64,000 nt of DNA from Flavobacterium muglaense (GTDB lineage Bacteria > Bacteroidota > Bacteroidia > Flavobacteriales > Flavobacteriaceae). The stretch lies in the NCBI RefSeq assembly GCF_014305155.1, contig NZ_JACRUK010000002.1, forward strand, positions 35,239 through 99,238, given 5' to 3'. Shown here one piece after another: positions 56,235-64,000 of this stretch. The notes beneath the pieces are model-generated. The model ran no database searches. It saw only the letters and a program-made list of their open reading frames with translations, and was not told where the DNA came from. Position numbers and translations under genes: made by a program. The first letter of the stretch is position 1. Each line of letters starts with the position of its first letter.

Positions 56235-57944
56235 TTATTTATTTTTAAATGTTATTGTAAATGTAGTGCCTATGTTTACTGTGCTTGTGACATTAATGCT
56301 TCCTTCCATAGCTTCAACTTGAGATTTTACTAAATAAAGGCCTAGTCCTTTGCTGTTGGGTTGGTTGTGGAATTTTTGATACAGTCCAAAAATTTTATCT
56401 TTGTTTCTTTTTAAATCAATTCCGATGCCATTGTCTTCAAATACTATATAAGTGCTGTTGTTGCTGTGGAATGATTTAATTGATATTTTTAACTCTTTGT
56501 CTGTTGATCTGTATTTAATGGAATTGCTTAGTAGATTTTGTAAAATGCTTTCAATATATGGTTTATTGATATAAAGAACGGGTGCTTGTTCAGTATCTAA
56601 TACAACTAGTGGCTTTTGACCCTCGGTTGCGGTAGTTATTTTGTAGATTTTTTTAAATACGTCCTTAAGGACAACTTCTTCTCGCTGGATAGAAGGTTTG
56701 TCTTTAATTAACATCACTCTCGTAAGGTCGTTTATAGTGTCGTTTAGTAAATGTGTTGATTGACTAAACCCGTGTATGATTTCTTTTAATTCTAAATCTT
56801 CAATTTCTATATCTTCTACAAGGTTTAGTAGGCCGGTTAAATTAGATAATGGTGCTCTTAAGTTGTGTGATGTGATGTAAGAGAATTGCTTAAGATCTTT
56901 GTTGGTAATGGTTAGTTCGTTAATTAGTTGTTCTTTTTCTTTTTCTTGTTTTTTGTCATTTGTGATGTCTCGCTGAATGGAGATCCAATGCGATAGTTCT
57001 TTGTCGGCATTGTAAATAGGAATCATCGAGAAGCTCAGCCAAAACTCTTCGTTGTTTTTTTTATAACAGATCATTTCGAATACGCTTTCTTCTCTGTTTT
57101 TGATGGTGTCAACAATTTTTTGAATGTTGATTGGGTCAGTGTTGATTCCTTTTAATAAGTCGGGTGACTCGCCTATTACTTCACTTGCTTTGTATCCTGT
57201 GATCGTTGAAAAGGCAGGGTTAACATATATTATTTTTGGTAATTTGTTTTTATTGAAGTCGGCTTCACTAATAACAATAGAATCTTTTGTTTGTAAAATT
57301 ACTGTTTCAAGGAGTTTTAGTCTTAGTTCTTCTTCTTTGCGTTTAGTGATGTCTTGTATTGCGCCAATCATACGGGTTGGTTTTCCGTTTTCGTCTTTTA
57401 ATAGAAAGCCTCGGTCTAAAACATATTTGTATGAATTATCGGAACATTTAAAACGGTATTCGTCTTGCCAGTTTTCGGTTTTTTGTTCGATGAAAGAATA
57501 TAGTTTAATAGACATTTTGATACTGTCCTCTGGGTGAATGTTGTCAAACCACCATTTAGAGCTATTTCCTATTTGGTTTTCATCGTATCCAAACATGCTC
57601 TTAATTCCTTTATTCCAGATGAGTTGGTCTTGTTGGATTTGCCAATCCCAGATGGTGTCACTTGTTGCTTTTGCTACAATGTCGTATTTCTCATTAGACT
57701 CTCTGATCTTGTCATTGGTGCGTTTTAATTTTTCGAAAAAGCTTAGGTTTCGATTGTCGTTTTTGACTAAGATAAATCTGTAGGTTAAGCCTGTGATTAG
57801 TACTAATGTTACATCTTTGATGAAATTTACTATCGGGTAAGTGGTTGTCTTTGAATAAATTAAAGATATTTTATGAAAAATTATAGCTGCGAATATAGCA
57901 ATGAGTAGGTAGATCGCGGTTATTTGGTTGGATTTGTTTTTCAT
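56235..57944 (-). CDS. PAS-domain membrane histidine kinase
   Basis: A protein of about 569 aa from ATG 57944 (MKNKSNQITAIYLLIAIF). An upstream ATG at 57977 is also in frame but precedes a TACATTTG element at 57949-57956. Two hydrophobic segments (about 8-28 and 40-60) are followed by two PAS/PAC domains (about 83-210 and 215-335). The DHp-like helix has SHNLRAPLSNL and the HATPase domain has NLLSNSIKYR and DNGIGIDL. It signals through the adjacent receiver protein. The stimulus is unknown; PAS domains may bind a ligand or cofactor. Confidence 0.9.
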   Translation of the reverse strand: MKNKSNQITAIYLLIAIFAAIIFHKISLIYSKTTTYPIVNFIKDVTLVLITGLTYRFILVKNDNRNLSFFEKLKRTNDKIRESNEKYDIVAKATSDTIWDWQIQQDQLIWNKGIKSMFGYDENQIGNSSKWWFDNIHPEDSIKMSIKLYSFIEQKTENWQDEYRFKCSDNSYKYVLDRGFLLKDENGKPTRMIGAIQDITKRKEEELRLKLLETVILQTKDSIVISEADFNKNKLPKIIYVNPAFSTITGYKASEVIGESPDLLKGINTDPINIQKIVDTIKNREESVFEMICYKKNNEEFWLSFSMIPIYNADKELSHWISIQRDITNDKKQEKEKEQLINELTITNKDLKQFSYITSHNLRAPLSNLTGLLNLVEDIEIEDLELKEIIHGFSQSTHLLNDTINDLTRVMLIKDKPSIQREEVVLKDVFKKIYKITTATEGQKPLVVLDTEQAPVLYINKPYIESILQNLLSNSIKYRSTDKELKISIKSFHSNNSTYIVFEDNGIGIDLKRNKDKIFGLYQKFHNQPNSKGLGLYLVKSQVEAMEGSINVTSTVNIGTTFTITFKNK

Positions 57945-58089
57945 TACCCAAATGTAATTAAATATTGCGAATAACAAAATTTAGATCTAAAGTTATTTAA
58001 TTGGTTTAAAAAAGCACAGTTTTTTAGGGTGTAATGCGTTAACAATATGTAAAGTATTAGATATTTATTTTTTATATCAAAATAAAGTG

Positions 58090-58097
58090 TACCTTTG
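58090..58097 (+). promoter_or_regulatory. -7 element of typA
   Basis: TACCTTTG followed by caccc, 19 bp before the ATG at 58117. This gives a short leader. No TTG is seen at -33. Confidence 0.55.
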
Positions 58098-58116
58098 CAC
58101 CCATTAAAAATCACAG

Positions 58117-59913
58117 ATGGAATCTATTAGAAACATTGCAATTATTGCCCACGTCGATCACGGTAAAACAACTTTGGTTGATAAAATTATGTATCACTGT
58201 CAGTTATTTCGTGACAACGAAAACACAGGTGATCTAATCCTTGATAACAACGATTTAGAGCGCGAAAGAGGTATTACTATTACTTCTAAGAATGTTTCTG
58301 TTCAGTACAAAGGAACAAAAATCAACATTATTGATACTCCTGGTCACGCCGATTTCGGTGGTGAGGTTGAGCGTGTATTGAATATGGCTGATGGTGTTTG
58401 TTTGCTTGTGGATGCATTTGAAGGGCCTATGCCACAAACGCGTTTTGTATTACAGAAAGCATTAGACCTTGGTTTAAAACCATGCGTTGTTATAAATAAA
58501 GTTGATAAAGAAAACTGTACTCCTGAAGAAGTTCATGAAAAAGTTTTTGACTTAATGTTTGAATTAGGTGCTACTGAAGAGCAGTTGGATTTTCCAGCGG
58601 TTTACGGTTCTGCTAAGAATAACTGGATGTCTGATCATTGGGAAAACGTAACTGATAATGTGGAAGCATTATTGGATATGGTTATCGAAAATGTACCAGC
58701 TCCTAAAGTATCTGAAGGAACTCCACAAATGTTGATTACGTCTCTTGACTTTTCGGCATTTACAGGTCGTATCGCTATTGGTCGTCTGGAAAGAGGGGTT
58801 TTGAAAGAAGGTATGCCAATCTCATTAGTGAAAAGAGACGGTACTGTTGTAAAATCACGTATTAAAGAATTACATACTTTTGAAGGTCTTGGACGTAAAA
58901 AAGTAACTGAAGTAATTGCTGGAGATATTTGTGCAATTGTGGGTGTTGAAGGATTTGAAATTGGTGATACTATCGCTGACTTTGAAAATCCAGAAGCATT
59001 AGATTCTATTGCAATTGACGAACCTACAATGAGTATGTTGTTTACAATTAATGACTCTCCTTTCTTTGGTAAAGAGGGTAAATTTGTAACTTCTCGTCAT
59101 ATTAGAGAGCGTTTAACAAAAGAGTTAGAGAAAAACTTAGCAATGAAATTGGGTGAAACTGATTCTGCTGATAAGTTTATGGTTTTTGGTCGTGGTGTAC
59201 TTCACTTATCTGTTCTTATTGAAACAATGAGAAGAGAGGGGTATGAGTTACAAATTGGTCAACCACAAGTTATCATCAAAGAAATTGATGGTAAAAAATG
59301 TGAGCCTATTGAGGAATTAACAATCGATTTACCAGAATCACTTTCAGGTAGAGCAGTTGAATTCGTTACAATGCGTAAAGGTGAAATGCTTTCTATGGAA
59401 ACTAAAGGAGAGCGTATGATTGTAAAATTCAACATTCCATCACGTGGAATCATTGGATTGCGTAATCAATTGCTTACTGCTACTGCTGGTGAGGCTATTA
59501 TGGCACACCGTTTCATAGGATATGAGCCTTATAAAGGTGAAATTGCTGGACGTAACAAAGGTTCATTGATTTCTATGGAAAAAGGTAAAGCTATTCCTTA
59601 TTCTATCGATAAATTACAAGACCGTGGTAAGTTCTTCGTTGAACCAAATGCTGAAATCTATGAAGGTCAAGTAATTGGAGAAAACTCACGTAGCGATGAT
59701 ATGTGTGTAAACGTAACGAAAGAGAAAAAACAATCTAACGTACGTTCTTCTGGAAATGATGAAAAAGCGAGAATCATCCCGCCAATCATTTTCTCTCTTG
59801 AAGAGGCATTAGAATACATTCAAAAAGATGAGTATGTAGAGTGTACTCCAAAATCTATTCGTTTGAGAAAAATCTATTTGACTGAAACTGATAGAAAAAG
59901 ATTTAAAATCTAA
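58117..59913 (+). CDS. typA: Translational GTPase TypA/BipA
   Basis: This 598-aa ribosome-associated GTPase is of normal length. G1 is [11 protein letters not shown]2 is around ERGITI, G3 is [16 protein letters not shown], and G4 is NKVDKE. Domain II is at about 200-300, and the C-terminal EF-G-like domains include [18 protein letters not shown]. BipA acts in ribosome assembly and translation under stress. Monocistronic, with a terminator immediately after. Confidence 0.98.
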   Translation: MESIRNIAIIAHVDHGKTTLVDKIMYHCQLFRDNENTGDLILDNNDLERERGITITSKNVSVQYKGTKINIIDTPGHADFGGEVERVLNMADGVCLLVDAFEGPMPQTRFVLQKALDLGLKPCVVINKVDKENCTPEEVHEKVFDLMFELGATEEQLDFPAVYGSAKNNWMSDHWENVTDNVEALLDMVIENVPAPKVSEGTPQMLITSLDFSAFTGRIAIGRLERGVLKEGMPISLVKRDGTVVKSRIKELHTFEGLGRKKVTEVIAGDICAIVGVEGFEIGDTIADFENPEALDSIAIDEPTMSMLFTINDSPFFGKEGKFVTSRHIRERLTKELEKNLAMKLGETDSADKFMVFGRGVLHLSVLIETMRREGYELQIGQPQVIIKEIDGKKCEPIEELTIDLPESLSGRAVEFVTMRKGEMLSMETKGERMIVKFNIPSRGIIGLRNQLLTATAGEAIMAHRFIGYEPYKGEIAGRNKGSLISMEKGKAIPYSIDKLQDRGKFFVEPNAEIYEGQVIGENSRSDDMCVNVTKEKKQSNVRSSGNDEKARIIPPIIFSLEEALEYIQKDEYVECTPKSIRLRKIYLTETDRKRFKI

Positions 59914-59932
59914 TTTATCACAAATATATTGG

Positions 59933-59964
59933 AAAAGCCATTTCGTAAGAAATGGCTTTTTTTT
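59933..59964 (+). terminator. typA terminator
   Basis: aaaagccattt (59933-59943) pairs with aaatggctttt (59950-59960), followed by T's. Confidence 0.9.
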
Positions 59965-60020
59965 GCTCTAGTTTTTTTGCTCGTTTTTTTTTGTGTGAAA
60001 CGGGTTTTTGTTTTTACAGT

Positions 60021-60132
60021 GAGGGATAGCAGTGAAAATCCTTTTAGGGGGCTTTGTTTTTGCCCACTAAAAGATTGTAACGTATAGCCCGCTCCGCCCC
60101 GATAGCTATAGGGATGATGCGGGACACTGCCC
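60021..60132. repeat. Intergenic repeat element C, related architecture
   Basis: Starts near gggatagcagtgaaaatcc (60023) and ends near gcgggacactgccc (60132). The centre is an imperfect stem: aatccttttagggggc (60037-60052) with gcccactaaaagatt (60062-60076). As in copies A and B, the centre is bounded by ATCC...GAT, and the right half contains a tag-c(c)g pattern. The right side also has gatagctat followed by ggg. The outer sequence differs from A and B, so it is a second type. The remaining bases of the 59914-60265 gap show nothing else. Confidence 0.6.
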
Positions 60133-60265
60133 AATAATAAGAATGCTTCTTTAAAAAAGTGGCTCTTATTTGTTTTTCTATTTCAAAAAAATAGCTCCAG
60201 ATTATACGATATATCTGGGGCTAATGGTAGAGTTTAAACAACTGAATTGTTGATCTACAGGTAAT

Positions 60266-63200
60266 TTATCTTTTTAAGCTAAAGTGTCCTTTTAATTCGC
60301 GGTTATCTTCTAGTTTAATGGTGTACCAGTAATCATCAGCGGGTAGAGGTGCGCCGTTAAAGGTTCCGTTCCAGCCAAGTCCGTTGGGTTTTAATTCTTT
60401 TAATAGTTTACCATATCGGTCGAAAATGTAGATAACCGACTTGGCATTGAGGTCATTGTTGACTCCTTTTAAGTTCCAGTAGTCGTTGTAACCATCGTTG
60501 TTTGGAGTAAAAAATCGCGGTACGCCAATTACGGCAACCGTTTTTTGCACTTGCCCACAACCATTTTTATCATTGATGTAAACCTCGTGAATTCCAGAAG
60601 GTACATTTTCGAATACGTTAGAGGCTTGAAAGCTGCCTGTAGCATCGTCTAAGTTGTACTCGTAATCACCTTGGCCAGTTGCGTTGATGGTAATGGTATT
60701 GTTATCGGTAAGATCTACAATATTGATGCTTTCTATTGTGGCAATATCTGATGCTGTAACTTGAATCGTACGCGTTCGACTGCAGCCCGAAGCATTAGTT
60801 ACGACTACTGAATACGATCCCATGGCATTTACATCTAGTGTGTACGCGGTGCTTGCTGGAATAACTTGGTTGTCTTTGGACCAAATATAAGTGTAGTCTG
60901 TTGTAGGAGTTCCATCTGTAATTGCGGCATTTAATTGCACGAAAAAAGTGGGCAGATTGGAACAAACTAAATTGTCATCTAGATGATCATCGTTTGTGTT
61001 GATGTTTGGTTTTTGGTTTACTTGTAATTTTACATGTGGCCCCAATCCATAACATGCGTTATCTGATGCACTTTCTACTCGGACCCATATTTCTTGGTTG
61101 AATGGTGAACTGCTGTTCCTGTAGGATGATGTATTAGTGATTTCATTTAATTCGGATAATGCATCTGCTTCGTTGCCATAGAACTTTATGGTGTAAACGG
61201 TTGCTGAGGCAGGAAGTAAGGCTATTATATCAGTGGTTGTGGAACTGAAGTCGAATGTTGCAACTCCATCAGTGTCATTTTGTGTGGCGTCAATATAGTC
61301 ATCACAAGTGGCAAAAGTTCTACTGAATGTAGATGGTAGTTGTGTGGATGATACAACTAAGTTTAATTGGGCAACGCTAGAACATCCATTTGTGTTCTCG
61401 ATTCTAGTCCAGATTGTTTTAGTATTACTAATGTAATTTAGTGGATTAGGAATTTGTGCCAAAGTATTTTTAGTAGCGGCAGCGGTAGCTGTTGTATAAT
61501 AAGTAAACGTTTCGTTTACCGAGTTAGTCGAAATAAAATTATTTTTTTCGGTTAGATTAAATGTAGAAATACCATCTAAATCGTCATCACACTGTTTTAG
61601 TTCCATTGGGCTCGTAACAACTGGTAAGGGGAAAACAGTTAGTTTAGCTGGAGCAGATGTTAGACCGCAAGTATTTCCTGTTTTTGTAAGCACCACTCGA
61701 TAATTGTAGTTGTTCATGCTATTAGCAAGGTTGTTTATTGTAATAGTGTTTGTTGTCGTGCCTGAATAGGTAGTGTTATTTGCAATGTTATTCCAGTTTA
61801 TACCATCAGTTGATACTTGCCATTGGTAGGAAGTGACAAGAGTGGTTTGTGTTGAAAATGATGCTGATTGTGATTCGCACTCAGCGATATCCTGTGGTTG
61901 TGTATTGATTACAATAGGTGCTGCTATAATGTAGTTCGAATTTGGAGAGGTATAACCATCGGTTCTACTGGTTACAATTCCGGCAGCGTTTATTGTAACG
62001 GGATTGTTACCTAAAAGGCCGTCATTGTTACTATCTGTAAATCCAGCCTCAGTGACATCAAAACAAAGGTCATTGTCACTGTCTAAATCAATATAATCAA
62101 AGCTACCATCATTGTCTGTATCGCGAATAGGTAACTTTAATATTCCGCTGTCGGGTGTTGTTTCTAGATTATCATACAATCCGTTTGTGCCAAAGGAAGC
62201 GGGCAATCCGTCTATTATACCGTCGAAGTTTGCATCTGGAGCTCCGTTTCCAGATTCTGTGAGATCGTAAATTCCATCGTTATCACTGTCTAAATCGGTA
62301 ACATCATATTTAGGTAGGCTATTAAAAAGATCACTGTCTGTATTTATTTTAATAAGACCTGGTTCGAATGCATTATCCAGTCCGTCGGCATTAGTATCGA
62401 CTCCAGAAAACACTTTAAATCCTTTGCCTTGCGCTTCTATAGTATCAGGAATTCCATCATTGTCGCTATCAATATCTAGTAGGTCAGGAACTCCGTCTAG
62501 ATCGGTATCATAGGTGGTAGTAGCACTAATCATAAAGGTCGATCTATTACTATTACTATCGGATAAATTATTGTGGACCAGTGTAATTGCTGTTGTAAGA
62601 TAGGTTGAAAAACTAAAAGCAGCGGTTCCAGGTACCAGAGGGGTGGTACTTTTTAATCGGAATCGTATTTCAAAGGAAGAGTAGCTGGTAATTCCGCTTT
62701 CGTATATTCCGTCATAATTCGTGTCTACTAATAGTTGTCCTAATGGATCTAGTAAAGTAATGGTTTTGTTAGCAGGTACACTGATGATAAAATCGCCTTC
62801 GGAATTCATGTAATTTGTTGCCGCTGTAGTTTGCGTAGCAGTATCGGGCGAAATGTAACTTAAAGAAATACTTTGTGCTGTTGTTAGATTCAGTGTATAT
62901 GTCGTGCTGTTTATTTTTCCAGCTGGAACTTCTGTTGAAAAACCATATGAGGTATTACCTGTAACTGTTCCGCTTCCGCTAATGACACCCGTGTAGTTTG
63001 AGCCTGCAACAGTGTTGGATTGATTTAAAAGTGAAACACTAGCTTCATCCGTGTTTTTGATTCCGTCATTATCAAGGTCAATATCAATATTGTTGTTTGT
63101 GCCGTCATTATCAGTGTCTATTGGACAGTCGCTTACGGGGATTTTGTCTGAGTCCAAAATGGTGCTACAAGTAGCAAGAGTTGCTTTTACATAGTAATAT

Positions 63201-64000
63201 CCAGGTTGCGTTGGGGTGTATTCGTTAGCTGTTGCTCCTGGAATTGCGGCTGAGTTAAAATACCACTGAAAAGTATCAAAGCCCGTAAGCTTGCTTACAA
63301 AAAGTTTTGTGTTGGGTATACAGCTGGATTGTGCTATATTAATTTTATCAAATGTAATTGATGGTTTAAAGGTAAATCCAGAGTAAAAACCACCATAAGT
63401 AGCAGCTCCATCAGATCCATAAGAAGCGAGGTAGAGTTGACCGGTTGAATATACTGAAACATTGTTTGATAGTCCAGTTATGGTATAGGTTTCGTAATTC
63501 GAATTTCCAGTTACTAATTTCGGTCCATCAACGACAGCAGGTACGTTTGACAATGTATAAGAGGTTCCATTAATTTTAAATGTTAAAGTGGCATTTTTCT
63601 CAGTTACTATGGTTACACGACCTGTGAATGTTCGTGATCCTATTTCGTTCAAGTTAGGTATGTTGTCAATTAATCGAGGGGTTTCACAGCTTAATGGTGG
63701 TACGAAAAACAATTCTTGGTTGGCTTGATCAATGCGGGAATTGTCGCCTACACTTTGATAAATAAAAGCATTTTTTGATGTTCTGATATAAAGATTTCCT
63801 TCGGCTGTAAAAAAGGAGCCGTTTACGGTTGCATATTGACCTGCATTCAAGGTATATGATGGACTTGTGTTTCCGTTTAAATAGACTTCGGTATTGTCTT
63901 GATGGGCTACTATAAGTGCTCTTTCAACCACATCTTGACCGGTGCTTTTTATTAGAATATAATCTTTACCAGTTCTTTCGGCTGATACAATTTGGTCAAA
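60266..64000 (-). CDS. Giant T9SS type B cell-surface protein (5' end off window)
   Basis: At least 1245 codons are open to the right edge. The true N-terminus lies beyond 64000; the GTG at 63931 is only internal. The visible part begins with an IgGFc-binding-like region (VAHQDNTEVYLNGN). It continues with thrombospondin type-3-like calcium motifs (DTDNDGTNNNIDIDLDNDGI, DLDGVPDLLDIDSDNDGIPD) and PKD/Ig-like repeats. It ends with the gliding-motility-associated type B sorting domain (FFTPNNDGYNDYW...IFDRYGKLL). It is probably exported by T9SS and surface-attached; adhesin-like role inferred. Confidence 0.9.
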   Translation of the reverse strand, partial: FDQIVSAERTGKDYILIKSTGQDVVERALIVAHQDNTEVYLNGNTSPSYTLNAGQYATVNGSFFTAEGNLYIRTSKNAFIYQSVGDNSRIDQANQELFFVPPLSCETPRLIDNIPNLNEIGSRTFTGRVTIVTEKNATLTFKINGTSYTLSNVPAVVDGPKLVTGNSNYETYTITGLSNNVSVYSTGQLYLASYGSDGAATYGGFYSGFTFKPSITFDKINIAQSSCIPNTKLFVSKLTGFDTFQWYFNSAAIPGATANEYTPTQPGYYYVKATLATCSTILDSDKIPVSDCPIDTDNDGTNNNIDIDLDNDGIKNTDEASVSLLNQSNTVAGSNYTGVISGSGTVTGNTSYGFSTEVPAGKINSTTYTLNLTTAQSISLSYISPDTATQTTAATNYMNSEGDFIISVPANKTITLLDPLGQLLVDTNYDGIYESGITSYSSFEIRFRLKSTTPLVPGTAAFSFSTYLTTAITLVHNNLSDSNSNRSTFMISATTTYDTDLDGVPDLLDIDSDNDGIPDTIEAQGKGFKVFSGVDTNADGLDNAFEPGLIKINTDSDLFNSLPKYDVTDLDSDNDGIYDLTESGNGAPDANFDGIIDGLPASFGTNGLYDNLETTPDSGILKLPIRDTDNDGSFDYIDLDSDNDLCFDVTEAGFTDSNNDGLLGNNPVTINAAGIVTSRTDGYTSPNSNYIIAAPIVINTQPQDIAECESQSASFSTQTTLVTSYQWQVSTDGINWNNIANNTTYSGTTTNTITINNLANSMNNYNYRVVLTKTGNTCGLTSAPAKLTVFPLPVVTSPMELKQCDDDLDGISTFNLTEKNNFISTNSVNETFTYYTTATAAATKNTLAQIPNPLNYISNTKTIWTRIENTNGCSSVAQLNLVVSSTQLPSTFSRTFATCDDYIDATQNDTDGVATFDFSSTTTDIIALLPASATVYTIKFYGNEADALSELNEITNTSSYRNSSSPFNQEIWVRVESASDNACYGLGPHVKLQVNQKPNINTNDDHLDDNLVCSNLPTFFVQLNAAITDGTPTTDYTYIWSKDNQVIPASTAYTLDVNAMGSYSVVVTNASGCSRTRTIQVTASDIATIESINIVDLTDNNTITINATGQGDYEYNLDDATGSFQASNVFENVPSGIHEVYINDKNGCGQVQKTVAVIGVPRFFTPNNDGYNDYWNLKGVNNDLNAKSVIYIFDRYGKLLKELKPNGLGWNGTFNGAPLPADDYWYTIKLEDNRELKGHFSLKR

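Noticed and set aside
59910..60134. 74-codon minus-strand ORF after typA
   Set aside because: It covers the typA terminator and repeat element C, without protein-like composition.

Overview
The window is chromosomal DNA of a Flavobacterium-like member of the Bacteroidota. The evidence is AT-rich sequence, TAnnTTTG-type -7 promoter elements, T9SS sorting domains, a SusC/SusD system with its own ECF sigma and FecR anti-sigma, SPII lipoproteins with an SC/GC lipobox, BshC for bacillithiol, and Flavobacterium-style intergenic repeat elements. No phage, CRISPR array, transposase or plasmid module is visible. Most of the content is core genome.

Layout. 1-4.9 kb: tandem intergenic repeats, a zinc-ribbon SDR-like protein, KatG and a small unknown. 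5-9.3 kb: a large T9SS-exported protein and a lipocalin-like lipoprotein. 9.7-19.6 kb, housekeeping: ABC-F ATPase, GT2 glycosyltransferase, 2-oxo-acid dehydrogenase E2, exonuclease, FAH-family hydrolase, HPt protein, CinA, then rpmB-rpmG-DUF4295-ftsY and a 54-aa membrane protein. 19.6-23.9 kb: serine hydrolase, an intergenic repeat, lipoprotein/DUF721 pair, Ndk and BshC. 24-33.5 kb: a complete nutrient-uptake locus on the minus strand (ECF sigma, FecR, SusC, SusD, HExxH metallohydrolase lipoprotein, DUF4302 lipoprotein). A candidate antisense small RNA lies in the susC leader. 33.9-37.5 kb: MHS-type transporter and a B12-binding radical SAM protein that carries a GC-rich palindrome in frame. 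37.5-40.1 kb: an RprXY-like two-component pair, divergent from a DUF1573 gene, with phased TTAACAA direct repeats between them. 40.3-44 kb: BCCP, biotin carboxylase and carboxyltransferase. 44-47.5 kb: NTF2-like protein, GPH sugar transporter and a porin. 47.7-50.5 kb: rimO operon. 50.6-55.7 kb: a second, inverted copy of the intergenic repeat, FadL-type porin, a Gly/Tyr/Trp-rich lipoprotein, proS, three tRNA-Glu genes and rpsT. 55.8-59.9 kb: receiver protein, PAS histidine kinase and typA/bipA. 60-64 kb: a third repeat element and the 3' part of a giant T9SS type-B cell-surface protein that runs off the right edge.

The observations I would follow first are these: (1) the predicted ~115-nt plus-strand RNA with its own promoter and terminator, antisense to the susC leader; (2) the inverted pair of repeat elements at 20.8 and 50.6 kb, which could explain why rimO is separated from ftsY; (3) the family of repeat elements with conserved arms but unrelated, self-complementary centres; (4) the 11-bp-phased TTAACAA boxes beside an OmpR-type regulator; (5) the palindrome inserted inside the radical SAM gene. 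All are read from sequence only; no database search was possible.
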